57,556 nucleotides of DNA, taken from Micrococcales bacterium 31B. Lineage in GTDB: Bacteria; Actinomycetota; Actinomycetes; Actinomycetales; Dermabacteraceae. Below, piece by piece: positions 25,724 through 32,494 of this stretch. Below the pieces are notes generated by a model. The model made no database searches. It had not been told where the DNA came from and saw only the letters and a program-made list of their open reading frames with translations. Within the stretch, counting starts at the first letter, position 1. Each line of letters begins with the position of its first letter. The DNA lies in the NCBI GenBank assembly GCA_022803075.1, contig JAFFTF010000010.1, positions 60,692 to 118,247 on the forward strand, given 5' to 3'. A program made the translations under genes and the position numbers.

Positions 25724-26165
25724 CCTCGTCGGTGGTGTCGTCGAGCCATTCGACCGGCTGAGAACCCAGGCCGGCGGCGATCGCCGTGGCCGTCTCGCGC
25801 CAACTGGTGAATTGGGCAATAACCAGGTGGGGCTGCTGCGTCGAAAACGATGCCCGAGCGGTGTCGATGAGGTCCCGGACGCAGTGCTGCCTGTCTTGGG
25901 CGCTGAGCGCATACATCCACGGGTACCGGCTGGCCATGCGCTCCGTCAGAGGGCCGTCATCGAGCGTCACCGAGATGAGTGTGGCGGCAATGTGCAGCAA
26001 CTCGGCCCGGGCGTGTGCCTCGCGCTGAGACATGAGCACGAGCGACTCGCCGTCGCGGCGGGTCACCGTGACGGGGTGGTTCTCGGCCTCGGCGAAGACC
26101 TCGGCCGAGTGCTTGCTCAGGTCCGAAGAGCGGCGCGTCAGGGGAGGGTCGGCTGCGCTCGTCAC
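25707..26165 (-). CDS. Phd/YefM-like antitoxin-family protein
   Basis: Product of 152 aa from GTG 26165. The N-terminal part TRRSSDLSKHSAEVFAEAEN, then HPVTVTRRDGESLVLMSQRE, follows the Phd/YefM DNA-binding antitoxin pattern. The C-terminal about 90 residues are longer than in classical antitoxins and contain WMYALSAQDR and WRETATAIAAGLGS. A TACCAT box lies 6 nt upstream of the GTG on the minus strand and no Shine-Dalgarno is seen, so the message may be leaderless. The gene overlaps the next by 17 bp and is divergent from the TetR-operon promoter 100 bp away. Confidence 0.62.
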   Translation of the reverse strand: MTSAADPPLTRRSSDLSKHSAEVFAEAENHPVTVTRRDGESLVLMSQREAHARAELLHIAATLISVTLDDGPLTERMASRYPWMYALSAQDRQHCVRDLIDTARASFSTQQPHLVIAQFTSWRETATAIAAGLGSQPVEWLDDTTDEVVERP

Positions 26166-26224
26166 ACACCCATGGTATTCGGAATGTGTTCGGAAGTCCA
26201 TCGGCGGGCGATCAGCCCTTTGAG

Positions 26225-26265
26225 TTGTGTACGTTCGTACACAAAGTGTGGACGAACGTACACAC
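26225..26265. promoter_or_regulatory. Double inverted-repeat operator, probable TetR site
   Basis: TTGTGTACGTTCGTACACAA (26225-26244) is a near-perfect palindrome. The next 20 bases (26246-26265) are a second, inverted, slightly degenerate copy. The right half covers the expected -35 region of the promoter whose -10 is at 26272. The TetR gene is second in the operon, which makes autoregulation likely. Confidence 0.7.
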
Positions 26266-26271
26266 ATGCGC

Positions 26272-26277
26272 TACTGT
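26272..26277 (+). promoter_or_regulatory. Leaderless -10 box of the TetR-controlled operon
   Basis: TACTGT lies exactly 7 nt before the ATG at 26285, with no Shine-Dalgarno in between, and directly follows the operator. Confidence 0.6.
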
Positions 26278-26284
26278 TGGCCCC

Positions 26285-26920
26285 ATGACCGATTACTTCG
26301 CGGGCGACCCCCGCACCAACCGGGAGCGAATGCTCGCCGGCGACTCCCGCACCAACCGTGAGCGGATGCTCGCCGGCGACCCGTACATAGCTGATGACCC
26401 GGAAAGCGGCCGCATCGCACAGCGCGCAGTGCAGCTGGCTGACGCGTACCATCGTGCTGCCGTAGCCGATGCGGGCGCTGCCCGGCCGCTATTGGAGGCG
26501 CTCCTGGGGCATCTCGGGGAGGGCGCGTTTATCAAGCCGCCCCTGTTCGTGGACTATGGCGAGAACATCTCCTTGGGGGCGCGCAGTTTCGCCAACTACA
26601 ACCTCACGGCGCTGGACGTCGCCCCGATCACCATCGGCGAGGATTGCCAGATCGGACCCAACGTGCAACTGCTCACGCCGACCCATCCGATCGACCCTCA
26701 GCCGCGACGCGAGAAGCTTGAGGCCGCACAACCCATCACCATCGGCGATAACGTGTGGCTCGGCGGCGGCGTCATCGTCTGCCCCGGCGTCACCATCGGC
26801 GATAACTCCGTCATCGGGGCAGGGTCGGTCGTCACCAAGGACATCCCTGCAAACGTCGTAGCGGTCGGCAACCCCGCCCGGGTGATCCGCACGATCGGGG
26901 ACCGCGATGACGACCGATGA
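26285..26920 (+). CDS. Sugar O-acetyltransferase (Maa/NodL/LacA family)
   Basis: Acetyl-CoA-dependent acetyltransferase of 211 aa with a left-handed beta-helix of hexapeptide repeats (ITIGEDCQIGPNVQLL, ITIGDNVWLGGGVIVCPG, VTIGDNSVIGAGSVVTKD). The Mac-type N-terminal domain contains the family TNRERMLAGDPYIADDPE, and the catalytic His lies in LLTPTHPID. The N-terminus is unusual: a 12-residue unit of the form GDxRTNRERMLA occurs twice in tandem, from a 36-bp duplication. It is the first gene of an operon and overlaps tetR by 14 bp. The acceptor sugar is unknown. Confidence 0.9.
   Translation: MTDYFAGDPRTNRERMLAGDSRTNRERMLAGDPYIADDPESGRIAQRAVQLADAYHRAAVADAGAARPLLEALLGHLGEGAFIKPPLFVDYGENISLGARSFANYNLTALDVAPITIGEDCQIGPNVQLLTPTHPIDPQPRREKLEAAQPITIGDNVWLGGGVIVCPGVTIGDNSVIGAGSVVTKDIPANVVAVGNPARVIRTIGDRDDDR
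26299..26370 (+). repeat. 36-bp tandem duplication in the acetyltransferase gene
   Basis: Two adjacent 36-bp copies differing at a few positions, each encoding a 12-residue unit ending in TNRERMLA. The duplication is in frame and lengthens the N-terminal domain. Confidence 0.85.
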
Positions 26921-27476
26921 TACGTCTCACGGCACCCGGCGGGGGCGGCGAAACGACCCCGAGCGGCGTGACCGCATCATCGACGCCTGCCTGGACGTGA
27001 TCGCGACGGTCGGCGTCGCCGGTGCGTCCCACCGCCGTGTTGCGCAGGTCGCCGGCGTGCCGCTGGGTTCGATGACCTACCACTTCGAGGGCATGGATGA
27101 GCTGCTTCACGAGGCGTTCACGCGGTTCTCGACCGAAGTCAGCGAGCGCTTCGAGCAGCGGATGCGGGCAGCGACCGACGCAGACGCCGCCCGAGACGCG
27201 GTCGTGGCGATCGTGCTCGAGGACGTGTTCGATGACACCCGCGAGCTGGTGCTCACCCATGAGCTGTACACCCTCGCCGCACGAGATGCCCGCTACCGCA
27301 GTTTGACGAAGCAATGGATGGCACGAAGCCGCGACGCCCTGCAGCACTGGTTCGACCCCGCCACCGCGCGCGCCCTCGATGCCCTCATCGAAGGCTTCAC
27401 GATCCACTACGCGCTCGACGACGGCCCTCGCGACCGCGAGGAGATCGCCCGCGCGGTCAATCGGATCGCCAGCTAA
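26907..27476 (+). CDS. TetR/AcrR-family transcriptional regulator
   Basis: Product of 189 aa with an N-terminal HTH (about 18-65: RRDRIIDACLDVIATVG, ASHRRVAQVAGVPLGSMTYH) and an all-helical ligand-binding domain. It overlaps the acetyltransferase gene by 14 bp and lies in the operon it probably controls through the palindromes at 26225-26265. The inducer is unknown; a sugar derivative or a substrate of the downstream MFS exporter is plausible inference. Confidence 0.92.
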   Translation: MTTDDTSHGTRRGRRNDPERRDRIIDACLDVIATVGVAGASHRRVAQVAGVPLGSMTYHFEGMDELLHEAFTRFSTEVSERFEQRMRAATDADAARDAVVAIVLEDVFDDTRELVLTHELYTLAARDARYRSLTKQWMARSRDALQHWFDPATARALDALIEGFTIHYALDDGPRDREEIARAVNRIAS

Positions 27477-27480
27477 CCAG

Positions 27481-27543
27481 CCGATCCGGCAACCCCACAT
27501 CCCGATCCGGCAACCCCACATCCCGATCCGGCAACCCCACATC
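27481..27543 (+). repeat. 21-bp tandem repeat x3 between tetR and the MFS gene
   Basis: Three perfect copies of a 21-bp unit beginning CCGATCCGGCAAC, starting 4 bp after the tetR stop. There are no spacers, so this is not CRISPR. A 21-bp unit keeps any frame unchanged, and the run lies in the untranslated stretch before the MFS gene. Confidence 0.95.
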
Positions 27544-27581
27544 CCGAACCTGGCCAGCGCAACCGAAAGGACCTGCCTCCC

Positions 27582-28835
27582 ATGAGATTCCCCCAGTCAT
27601 CCGTGCCGACCATGGACCGCCGCGCCCGCGCGGCAGTGTCGGCGCTGTTCCTCACCAACGGCGCCCTGTACGCAAACATCCTGCCCCGCTACCCCGAGAT
27701 CAAGACCGCTCTCGGGCTAGACAACACCACCTATGGGCTCACAGTGATCGCTTTTCCAATCGGAGCGATCCTCGCCGGTCTCGCTGCGGCGGCCGTGATC
27801 AGGCGCCTCGGCTCCGCCAAGGCCGCCGTGTTCGGGACTGTCTTTACGAGCCTTGGGTTGCTCGCCGCGGGGTTCGCGCCCAACGTCTGGGTGTTCGCCG
27901 CGTTTCTGCTGATCGGCGGCGGCATGGACGCGATCACCGACGTCGCTCAGAACGCGCACGGGCTGCGTGTGCAGCGCCGCTACGGTCGCTCCATCCTCAA
28001 CTCCTTCCACGCCGTGTGGTCCATCGGCGCGGTCCTCGGCGGTGCGATGGCCGCGGCGGCCATCGCGCTGCACCTCCCCATCGTGATTCACCTGACGATC
28101 TCGGCAATCCTGTTCGGCCTCGCGTCCCTCACTGCGTTGCGATTCTGCCTGCCCGGCCGCGCCGAGGAACAGGATGAGAAGGCGGGCGCGGACCCCGACG
28201 CGGCGCGTGTCGCGCGGCGCTTCGGCATCTCGCCGCGGATCGTGTTCACCCTGACGGCCCTTACCCTCATCGCCATCACCGGCACCATCGTCGAGGACGC
28301 AGGCTTCACCTGGGCGACGCTCTACCTCACCTCGCTCGGCTCGCCCGCCGCCCTCGCCGCGACGGGGTTCATCGCCCTCGTCGGCGCGCAGTTCGTTGGT
28401 CGACTCCTAGGAGATGGCCTCGTCGACCGGTTCGGACAGCGCGCCGTCGCCCGCACGGGCGGGGTCATTGTCGCAGTTGGCATGGGCCTCGCGCTGGCCT
28501 TCCCGACTGTGCCTGGCACCATCGTCGGCTTCGCGGCCGCCGGCTTCGGAGTCGCCACCCTCGTTCCCGCCGCGATGCACGAGGCCGACGAGCTCCCCGG
28601 GCTTCGGCACGGCACCGGACTGACGGTCGTCTCCTGGCTCATGCGACTCGGATTCCTGCTCTCCCCGCCCGTAGTCGGCATGATCGCCGACGCCACCAGC
28701 ATCCGGATCGGCCTGATCCTCATCCCCATCGCCGGCGTCGCCGTACTTCTGCTGGTCGGCGTGCTGAGGGGCCGGACGGCGAAGCAGCCCTCCTGCCCTG
28801 AACCGGTTGCGTCGCTCGCAGGGAAGGCATCATGA
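27582..28835 (+). CDS. MFS transporter (YbjJ/FucP-like)
   Basis: Membrane protein of 417 aa with about 12 hydrophobic segments in two halves around a charged loop at about 195-220 (GRAEEQDEKAGADPDAAR). The start carries ALFLTNGALYANILPRYPEI, resembling the YbjJ-type branch of the major facilitator superfamily, and the first cytoplasmic loop is RRLGSAKAA. AAAGG sits about 15 nt before the ATG. It overlaps the next gene by 4 bp. The substrate is unknown; the operon context (sugar acetyltransferase, TetR) suggests a sugar or acetylated product. Confidence 0.85.
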   Translation: MRFPQSSVPTMDRRARAAVSALFLTNGALYANILPRYPEIKTALGLDNTTYGLTVIAFPIGAILAGLAAAAVIRRLGSAKAAVFGTVFTSLGLLAAGFAPNVWVFAAFLLIGGGMDAITDVAQNAHGLRVQRRYGRSILNSFHAVWSIGAVLGGAMAAAAIALHLPIVIHLTISAILFGLASLTALRFCLPGRAEEQDEKAGADPDAARVARRFGISPRIVFTLTALTLIAITGTIVEDAGFTWATLYLTSLGSPAALAATGFIALVGAQFVGRLLGDGLVDRFGQRAVARTGGVIVAVGMGLALAFPTVPGTIVGFAAAGFGVATLVPAAMHEADELPGLRHGTGLTVVSWLMRLGFLLSPPVVGMIADATSIRIGLILIPIAGVAVLLLVGVLRGRTAKQPSCPEPVASLAGKAS

Positions 28836-29422
28836 CCGCGCCACGCACCTCGCTATCGTGGGGCGAGGGGACCTGGACCCACCCGCCCGTCGCCGCCGTA
28901 GAACAGGGCACCGACCTGCTGGTGACCGCGGTCGAGGGCAGCGACGCCTGGCGCACGACCTCCTACGGGTTCGTCCATGACAGCGAGCACGCGCTCCTCG
29001 CACCGTTCTCTTTAGGCAGCGCCGTCGAGGTCGAGTTCACTGCTGCGTTCTCCCAACAGTTCGACCAAGCGGGTGTCTTCGTCCGCGTCGACGAGACGCG
29101 CTGGATCAAAGCCGGCGTCGAGTTTGCCGATGGCGTCCCGCAGCTCGGCGCGGTCGTCACCGACGGGCAGTCGGACTGGTCGGTCGCCCCTGTTCCCGAC
29201 TGGCTCGACCGCCGAGTGCTCGTCAGGATCAGCCGCTCCGGGGACGCCCTCACGGTTCGTGCCTCCGTCGACGGAGGAGAGCTCCGACTGGTTCGACTCG
29301 TGCCCTTCGCCCCTGACCTCGTCGCGCTGGCCGGGCCCTTCGTCTGCGCCCCGACCCGCGCCGGGCTCACGGTCTCCTTACATGCCTGGCGGAGCGGGCC
29401 CGCTGACGCGGCCCTCCACTAA
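28832..29422 (+). CDS. DUF1349-domain protein
   Basis: Cytosolic-looking protein of 196 aa, with no signal peptide or membrane segment, of the DUF1349 family with a concanavalin-like beta-sandwich. Family segments visible are SYGFVHDSEHALL, FSQQFDQAGVFVRVDETRWIK-like strands, and GVEFADGVPQLGAVVTDGQSDW. Such proteins are presumed carbohydrate-binding, which fits an operon with a sugar acetyltransferase and a transporter. The start overlaps the MFS stop (ATGA). Confidence 0.82.
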   Translation: MTAPRTSLSWGEGTWTHPPVAAVEQGTDLLVTAVEGSDAWRTTSYGFVHDSEHALLAPFSLGSAVEVEFTAAFSQQFDQAGVFVRVDETRWIKAGVEFADGVPQLGAVVTDGQSDWSVAPVPDWLDRRVLVRISRSGDALTVRASVDGGELRLVRLVPFAPDLVALAGPFVCAPTRAGLTVSLHAWRSGPADAALH

Positions 29423-29549
29423 GTTTCAGAGGGGCCGAGCCGGAGGGGGCAGGGCGCACGAGGATGAGTGGGGCGGCGTCGTTTGCGCGCCATCTCACGA
29501 GGGGAGTCTCGGTGAGGCACCCAAGGGCAAGCCGCCTACGGTAGGACCA

Positions 29550-29562
29550 GGGACTCTTGACC
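29550..29562 (+). promoter_or_regulatory. Possible weak DevR/DosR box upstream of devR
   Basis: GGGACTCTTGACC resembles one half of the DosR-type box and shares GGGACT and TTG with the sites upstream of cydA. It lies about 30 bp before the devR ATG and just after a candidate -10 (TACGGT, 29537-29542). The match is imperfect on the right half. Confidence 0.25.
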
Positions 29563-29591
29563 ACCCCTCCACTCACCGACCGGAAGGCATC

Positions 29592-30209
29592 ATGATTAAG
29601 GTGATGATCGTTGACGATCACGAGATCGTGCGGCATGGCCTCGCGGACCTCGTCGACCGCACCGACGAACTGCAGGTGTGCGCCGAGGCAGGCTCGGTGG
29701 CCGAGGCAGTGCGGCGTTCGCGCGCCGTGCAGCCCGACATCGCGCTCGTGGACCTGCGCCTTCCCGACGGCACGGGCATCGACGTCATCAAGGCTCTGCG
29801 CGAGCATTGCCCCGAGACCCGCTGCGTCGTGCTCACGAGCTTTGACGATCCGGACGCGCGCACGGCCTCGCGCGACGCGGGCGCCATCGGGTTCATGCTG
29901 AAGTCGGTGTCGGGGCGCGAGATCGTGGACGGCCTGCTCAAGATCGTCGCCGGCGAAGAACTAGTCGACGTGGTGCCGAGCACGAGCACCGCTCCATCGC
30001 CCGCCGCGAAGCTGACCAACAGCGAACTGCGCATCGTGGAACTCGTGGGGCAGGGCCTATCGAACCGCGAGGTTGCCGAGCAACTGGGCCTCGCCGAGAA
30101 GACCATCAAGAATCACCTGACCAGCATCCTGGCGAAGATGGGGCTCAAGCGGCGCACGCAGATCGTGGCGTGGCTCGCGAGCCGCCGCGGCCAGTCGTGG
30201 GACCACTAG
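29592..30209 (+). CDS. devR: NarL/LuxR-family response regulator, DevR/DosR-like
   Basis: Product of 205 aa with a receiver domain (Asp54 phosphoacceptor in LVDLRLPDG, Thr82, Lys104 in FMLKSVSG) and a LuxR-type HTH (about 140-200). The recognition helix AEKTIKNHLTSILAKMG keeps the Lys-x-x-Lys-Asn pattern (Lys170, Lys173, Asn174) that corresponds to the DNA-contacting residues of M. tuberculosis DosR. GGAAGG precedes the ATG by 4 nt. The likely kinase partner is the DevS-like gene at 32495-34027, now separated by a low-GC insert and in opposite orientation. Confidence 0.85.
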   Translation: MIKVMIVDDHEIVRHGLADLVDRTDELQVCAEAGSVAEAVRRSRAVQPDIALVDLRLPDGTGIDVIKALREHCPETRCVVLTSFDDPDARTASRDAGAIGFMLKSVSGREIVDGLLKIVAGEELVDVVPSTSTAPSPAAKLTNSELRIVELVGQGLSNREVAEQLGLAEKTIKNHLTSILAKMGLKRRTQIVAWLASRRGQSWDH

Positions 30210-30232
30210 TCGCGGTCCAAGACCACGCCTTG

Positions 30233-31423
30233 TTACTCGTCGGCATTATGGGGACGAACCGCGAATCCGCGGATCACCGCTCCGTCAGGTAGGTCTGCTT
30301 TGAAGTCTTTGAGATCGACTCGACGCGTCTCGTGACCGGTCTCGCGGTCATATGAAATAAATGCAATGTCGGAAGTTTCGTAGTTCTCTACCAAGACTTC
30401 TAGGGTCTTTTCGGTGAATAGAATGTCATAAGAATCTTGGGGCCGAGTGCCGATGGCAATTTCGTATTTCTTGCGGGTTTCACCGGTCATGATGTTGGTT
30501 GACCACACGGAGTTTCCGGCACCAACCCACTCGAGAAAGCCTCCACGAAGTGAGTCTCCACTGTATCGAGGCCATTGCTGAGGTTGATCTGTCATCACGG
30601 CGGGAGCGGTGCTGGGCAGGCTTAGGTCAGCAGCAGCAAACTTTCCCGTGATCGTGTTCCAGCCAATAATACTCGGTTGTGGAGCGCCGGAGCTGCCGCT
30701 TCCAGTGGTATTCGCTATGAAAATCACCTCGTCGCGTTGGCAGGGAATTAACCTCTCTGAAAGTTGCCAATCAAACTCTGCCGACGCCGCAACGAATTCT
30801 GTGTGTGGTGTCGGCAAGGGTGAAATTCGTACCAACATTGCCGCAGTTTCACCTGCAGGTGAATTCACGCTAAATGGCGCGGTTGCCTGCCCAATTCCCA
30901 TGGTCGATGAGCCGCACGTGGCGACCGCGGTTAAATTGCCTTGAACGCTTCCCATGGCGGCAGAATTTGACGCGGCGGTGACTAACTGATCCTCATAGAC
31001 GCCCGAATCCATGCCCTCGTTGAATACTCCCATGAATTTGTCCGACTCAAATTCGATTGCCGCGACTTGAATATTCGCCTTTTCGTTTTGATAAGTTTCT
31101 AGTGATGAATCGGTCAGGAGGTAATCATTCTTGATGTCGCTGAAATACAAGCCATTTCGCCCCCAAGCCACCTGCGCTCGGTCCATGCCCTTCGTGGGGA
31201 TGGTTCGGTAGGATCCATTGCTTTCGATCAGGTAGATTCGACCTGGGTTTGCGTTAGTTATCGATGACATCGCTGTCATGTCCATATACTGAGGTGATGC
31301 ATACAGCGCTATCTCGGCACTTCCCAGTGATTTGACCTGTTCGCCTTCGCTGCATGCGGGCAGCGCAAGGGTGAGGGCGCAACACATTGCACCAATCAAT
31401 ATGATCGACGTCTTCGACTTCAT
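30233..31423 (-). CDS. Lipoprotein of unknown function, possible beta-propeller
   Basis: Product of 396 aa beginning MKSKTSIILIGAMCCALTLA with lipobox LPAC, so exported and lipid-anchored. AGGAAAC directly precedes the ATG at 31423, which is chosen over an in-frame ATG further upstream. The body has repeated strand-turn patterns (GRIYLIESNGSYRTIP, IIGWNTITGKFAAADL, IAFISYDRETGHETRRVDL) that suggest a propeller, but no family can be named. Base composition and codon use are clearly lower in GC than the surroundings. It follows the hydrolase gene by 22 bp and is probably co-transcribed. Confidence 0.7.
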   Translation of the reverse strand: MKSKTSIILIGAMCCALTLALPACSEGEQVKSLGSAEIALYASPQYMDMTAMSSITNANPGRIYLIESNGSYRTIPTKGMDRAQVAWGRNGLYFSDIKNDYLLTDSSLETYQNEKANIQVAAIEFESDKFMGVFNEGMDSGVYEDQLVTAASNSAAMGSVQGNLTAVATCGSSTMGIGQATAPFSVNSPAGETAAMLVRISPLPTPHTEFVAASAEFDWQLSERLIPCQRDEVIFIANTTGSGSSGAPQPSIIGWNTITGKFAAADLSLPSTAPAVMTDQPQQWPRYSGDSLRGGFLEWVGAGNSVWSTNIMTGETRKKYEIAIGTRPQDSYDILFTEKTLEVLVENYETSDIAFISYDRETGHETRRVDLKDFKADLPDGAVIRGFAVRPHNADE

Positions 31424-31445
31424 GTTTCCTGCCCTGTAGTTCGCA

Positions 31446-32191
31446 CTAGATCGCCTTGTAGGTGATGGTGTACGACGAACTTCTAATATCGAAGGGGAAT
31501 ACACTGGACCCTCGGTTGGAGTCGATATCGAACTTCGTGGTCACTACGTAGGCGACCCACACCAGTTGAGAGCAATTTACGGGGCCGTTGATGATTCGGT
31601 TGATTGCGAAATTGTAGTTATAAGGTCGATTGCGCATGCTGTTAAACGCGTAATTCGCTGCACTGTCACGCTGGCTTTGGGTCGCCGCAGACACGTATTG
31701 AAGTACAGTTCCGGTGAAAACCTTGTACCCCGACACTGGTATCAGCCGACTATTGGTGAAGCCTGGTGCCTCAATGATTGAACTTGTCGAATAGTAGATT
31801 CCCGTGTGGCCGAATTCGAGACCCCAAAGCCCTGCGGGTGCCACAAAAATGTCTCCTTTGTGCACTGCATTTGGGAGTTGTAAGTTTCCGCCCTTGCCGC
31901 TATTTGGGGCACCCAAAGTGGATTCCGATGTCGACTTGAAGGTTGTGTTAACGCTTGCGTCAACCTTTGCCTGACGCAATTCGCGTATCGCATTGGCGGC
32001 AATGTCATCTTGCGACTTACCTGACGCTGAGGCCGCTTGTTGAACTGAGTCGAGCATTTGCTCATATGTGACACCGTGGTTAAGTGCCACGAGTTCGGCG
32101 ATTGGATCGTTGGTTGAAGCGGGTAAAAACGCTAGGTTCTGGAATAGGCCAAGGAGAGCTGCAATGCCCCCCCTATTGCTTGAAGTTTCAT
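31446..32191 (-). CDS. Permuted NlpC/P60 (YiiX-like) cysteine hydrolase with out-of-frame signal peptide
   Basis: The C-terminal about 240 residues show a circularly permuted papain-like fold: GDIFVAPAG, then His in FGHTGIYY, and later the nucleophile Cys in GPVNCSQLVWVAY. It ends with FDIRSSSYTITYK, as in YiiX-type amidase/peptidase proteins. An ATG at 32191 has AGGA 9 nt upstream and opens MKLQAIGG, then meets a run of seven G (32167-32173). One extra G would continue it as GIAALLGLFQNLAFLPAS, a convincing signal peptide. As written, the body frame continues upstream without a good start, to ATG 32315. GC is low. Phase variation, decay or a base-count error are all possible. Confidence 0.6.
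32167..32173 (-). repeat. G7 homopolymer at the frame break of the YiiX-like gene
   Basis: Seven consecutive G on the coding (minus) strand, eight codons into the frame that starts at the ATG with the good Shine-Dalgarno. Eight or five G would restore one continuous frame. Confidence 0.8.
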
Positions 32192-32202
32192 TTTTTGATT
32201 TC

Positions 32203-32219
32203 CTAACCTGTTCGGTTAG
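32203..32219 (-). promoter_or_regulatory. Inverted repeat over the Shine-Dalgarno of the YiiX-like gene
   Basis: CTAACC, loop GAACA, GGTTAG on the minus strand; the right arm includes the first bases of the AGGA ribosome-binding site. It could be an operator or an RNA hairpin that occludes the site. Confidence 0.45.
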
Positions 32220-32494
32220 ATTGGAATGCTGATTGATCTTGACTTTAGCACGCCCGTTCTCTTTCGTACATGCCTGCGAGAAATAAAAAGAAGTTGAATG
32301 AGAACGCATAGGCATGTGTGCCCCAGCGTCGAACTGTAGGTATCAGATTGCGACGACGGCGGTAACGACGGCAGTGATGCCTTATTGAAGGCGGCAAACC
32401 TCGCGCGCGTGGCCGATGGCTCGACTCCTCGAAGCGCCGAACCCGACCAGCGAATCCCCCGGCGGCGCAAGCGACGGGCCACCGGAGCGTCCGG

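Noticed and set aside
27481-27543. CRISPR-like array
   Set aside because: The three 21-bp units are directly adjacent with no spacers, and no cas gene is nearby.
32174-32315. N-terminal extension of the YiiX-like protein up to an ATG at 32315
   Set aside because: The extension is polar, has no signal peptide, crosses an inverted repeat and a good internal Shine-Dalgarno, and looks like open intergenic sequence.
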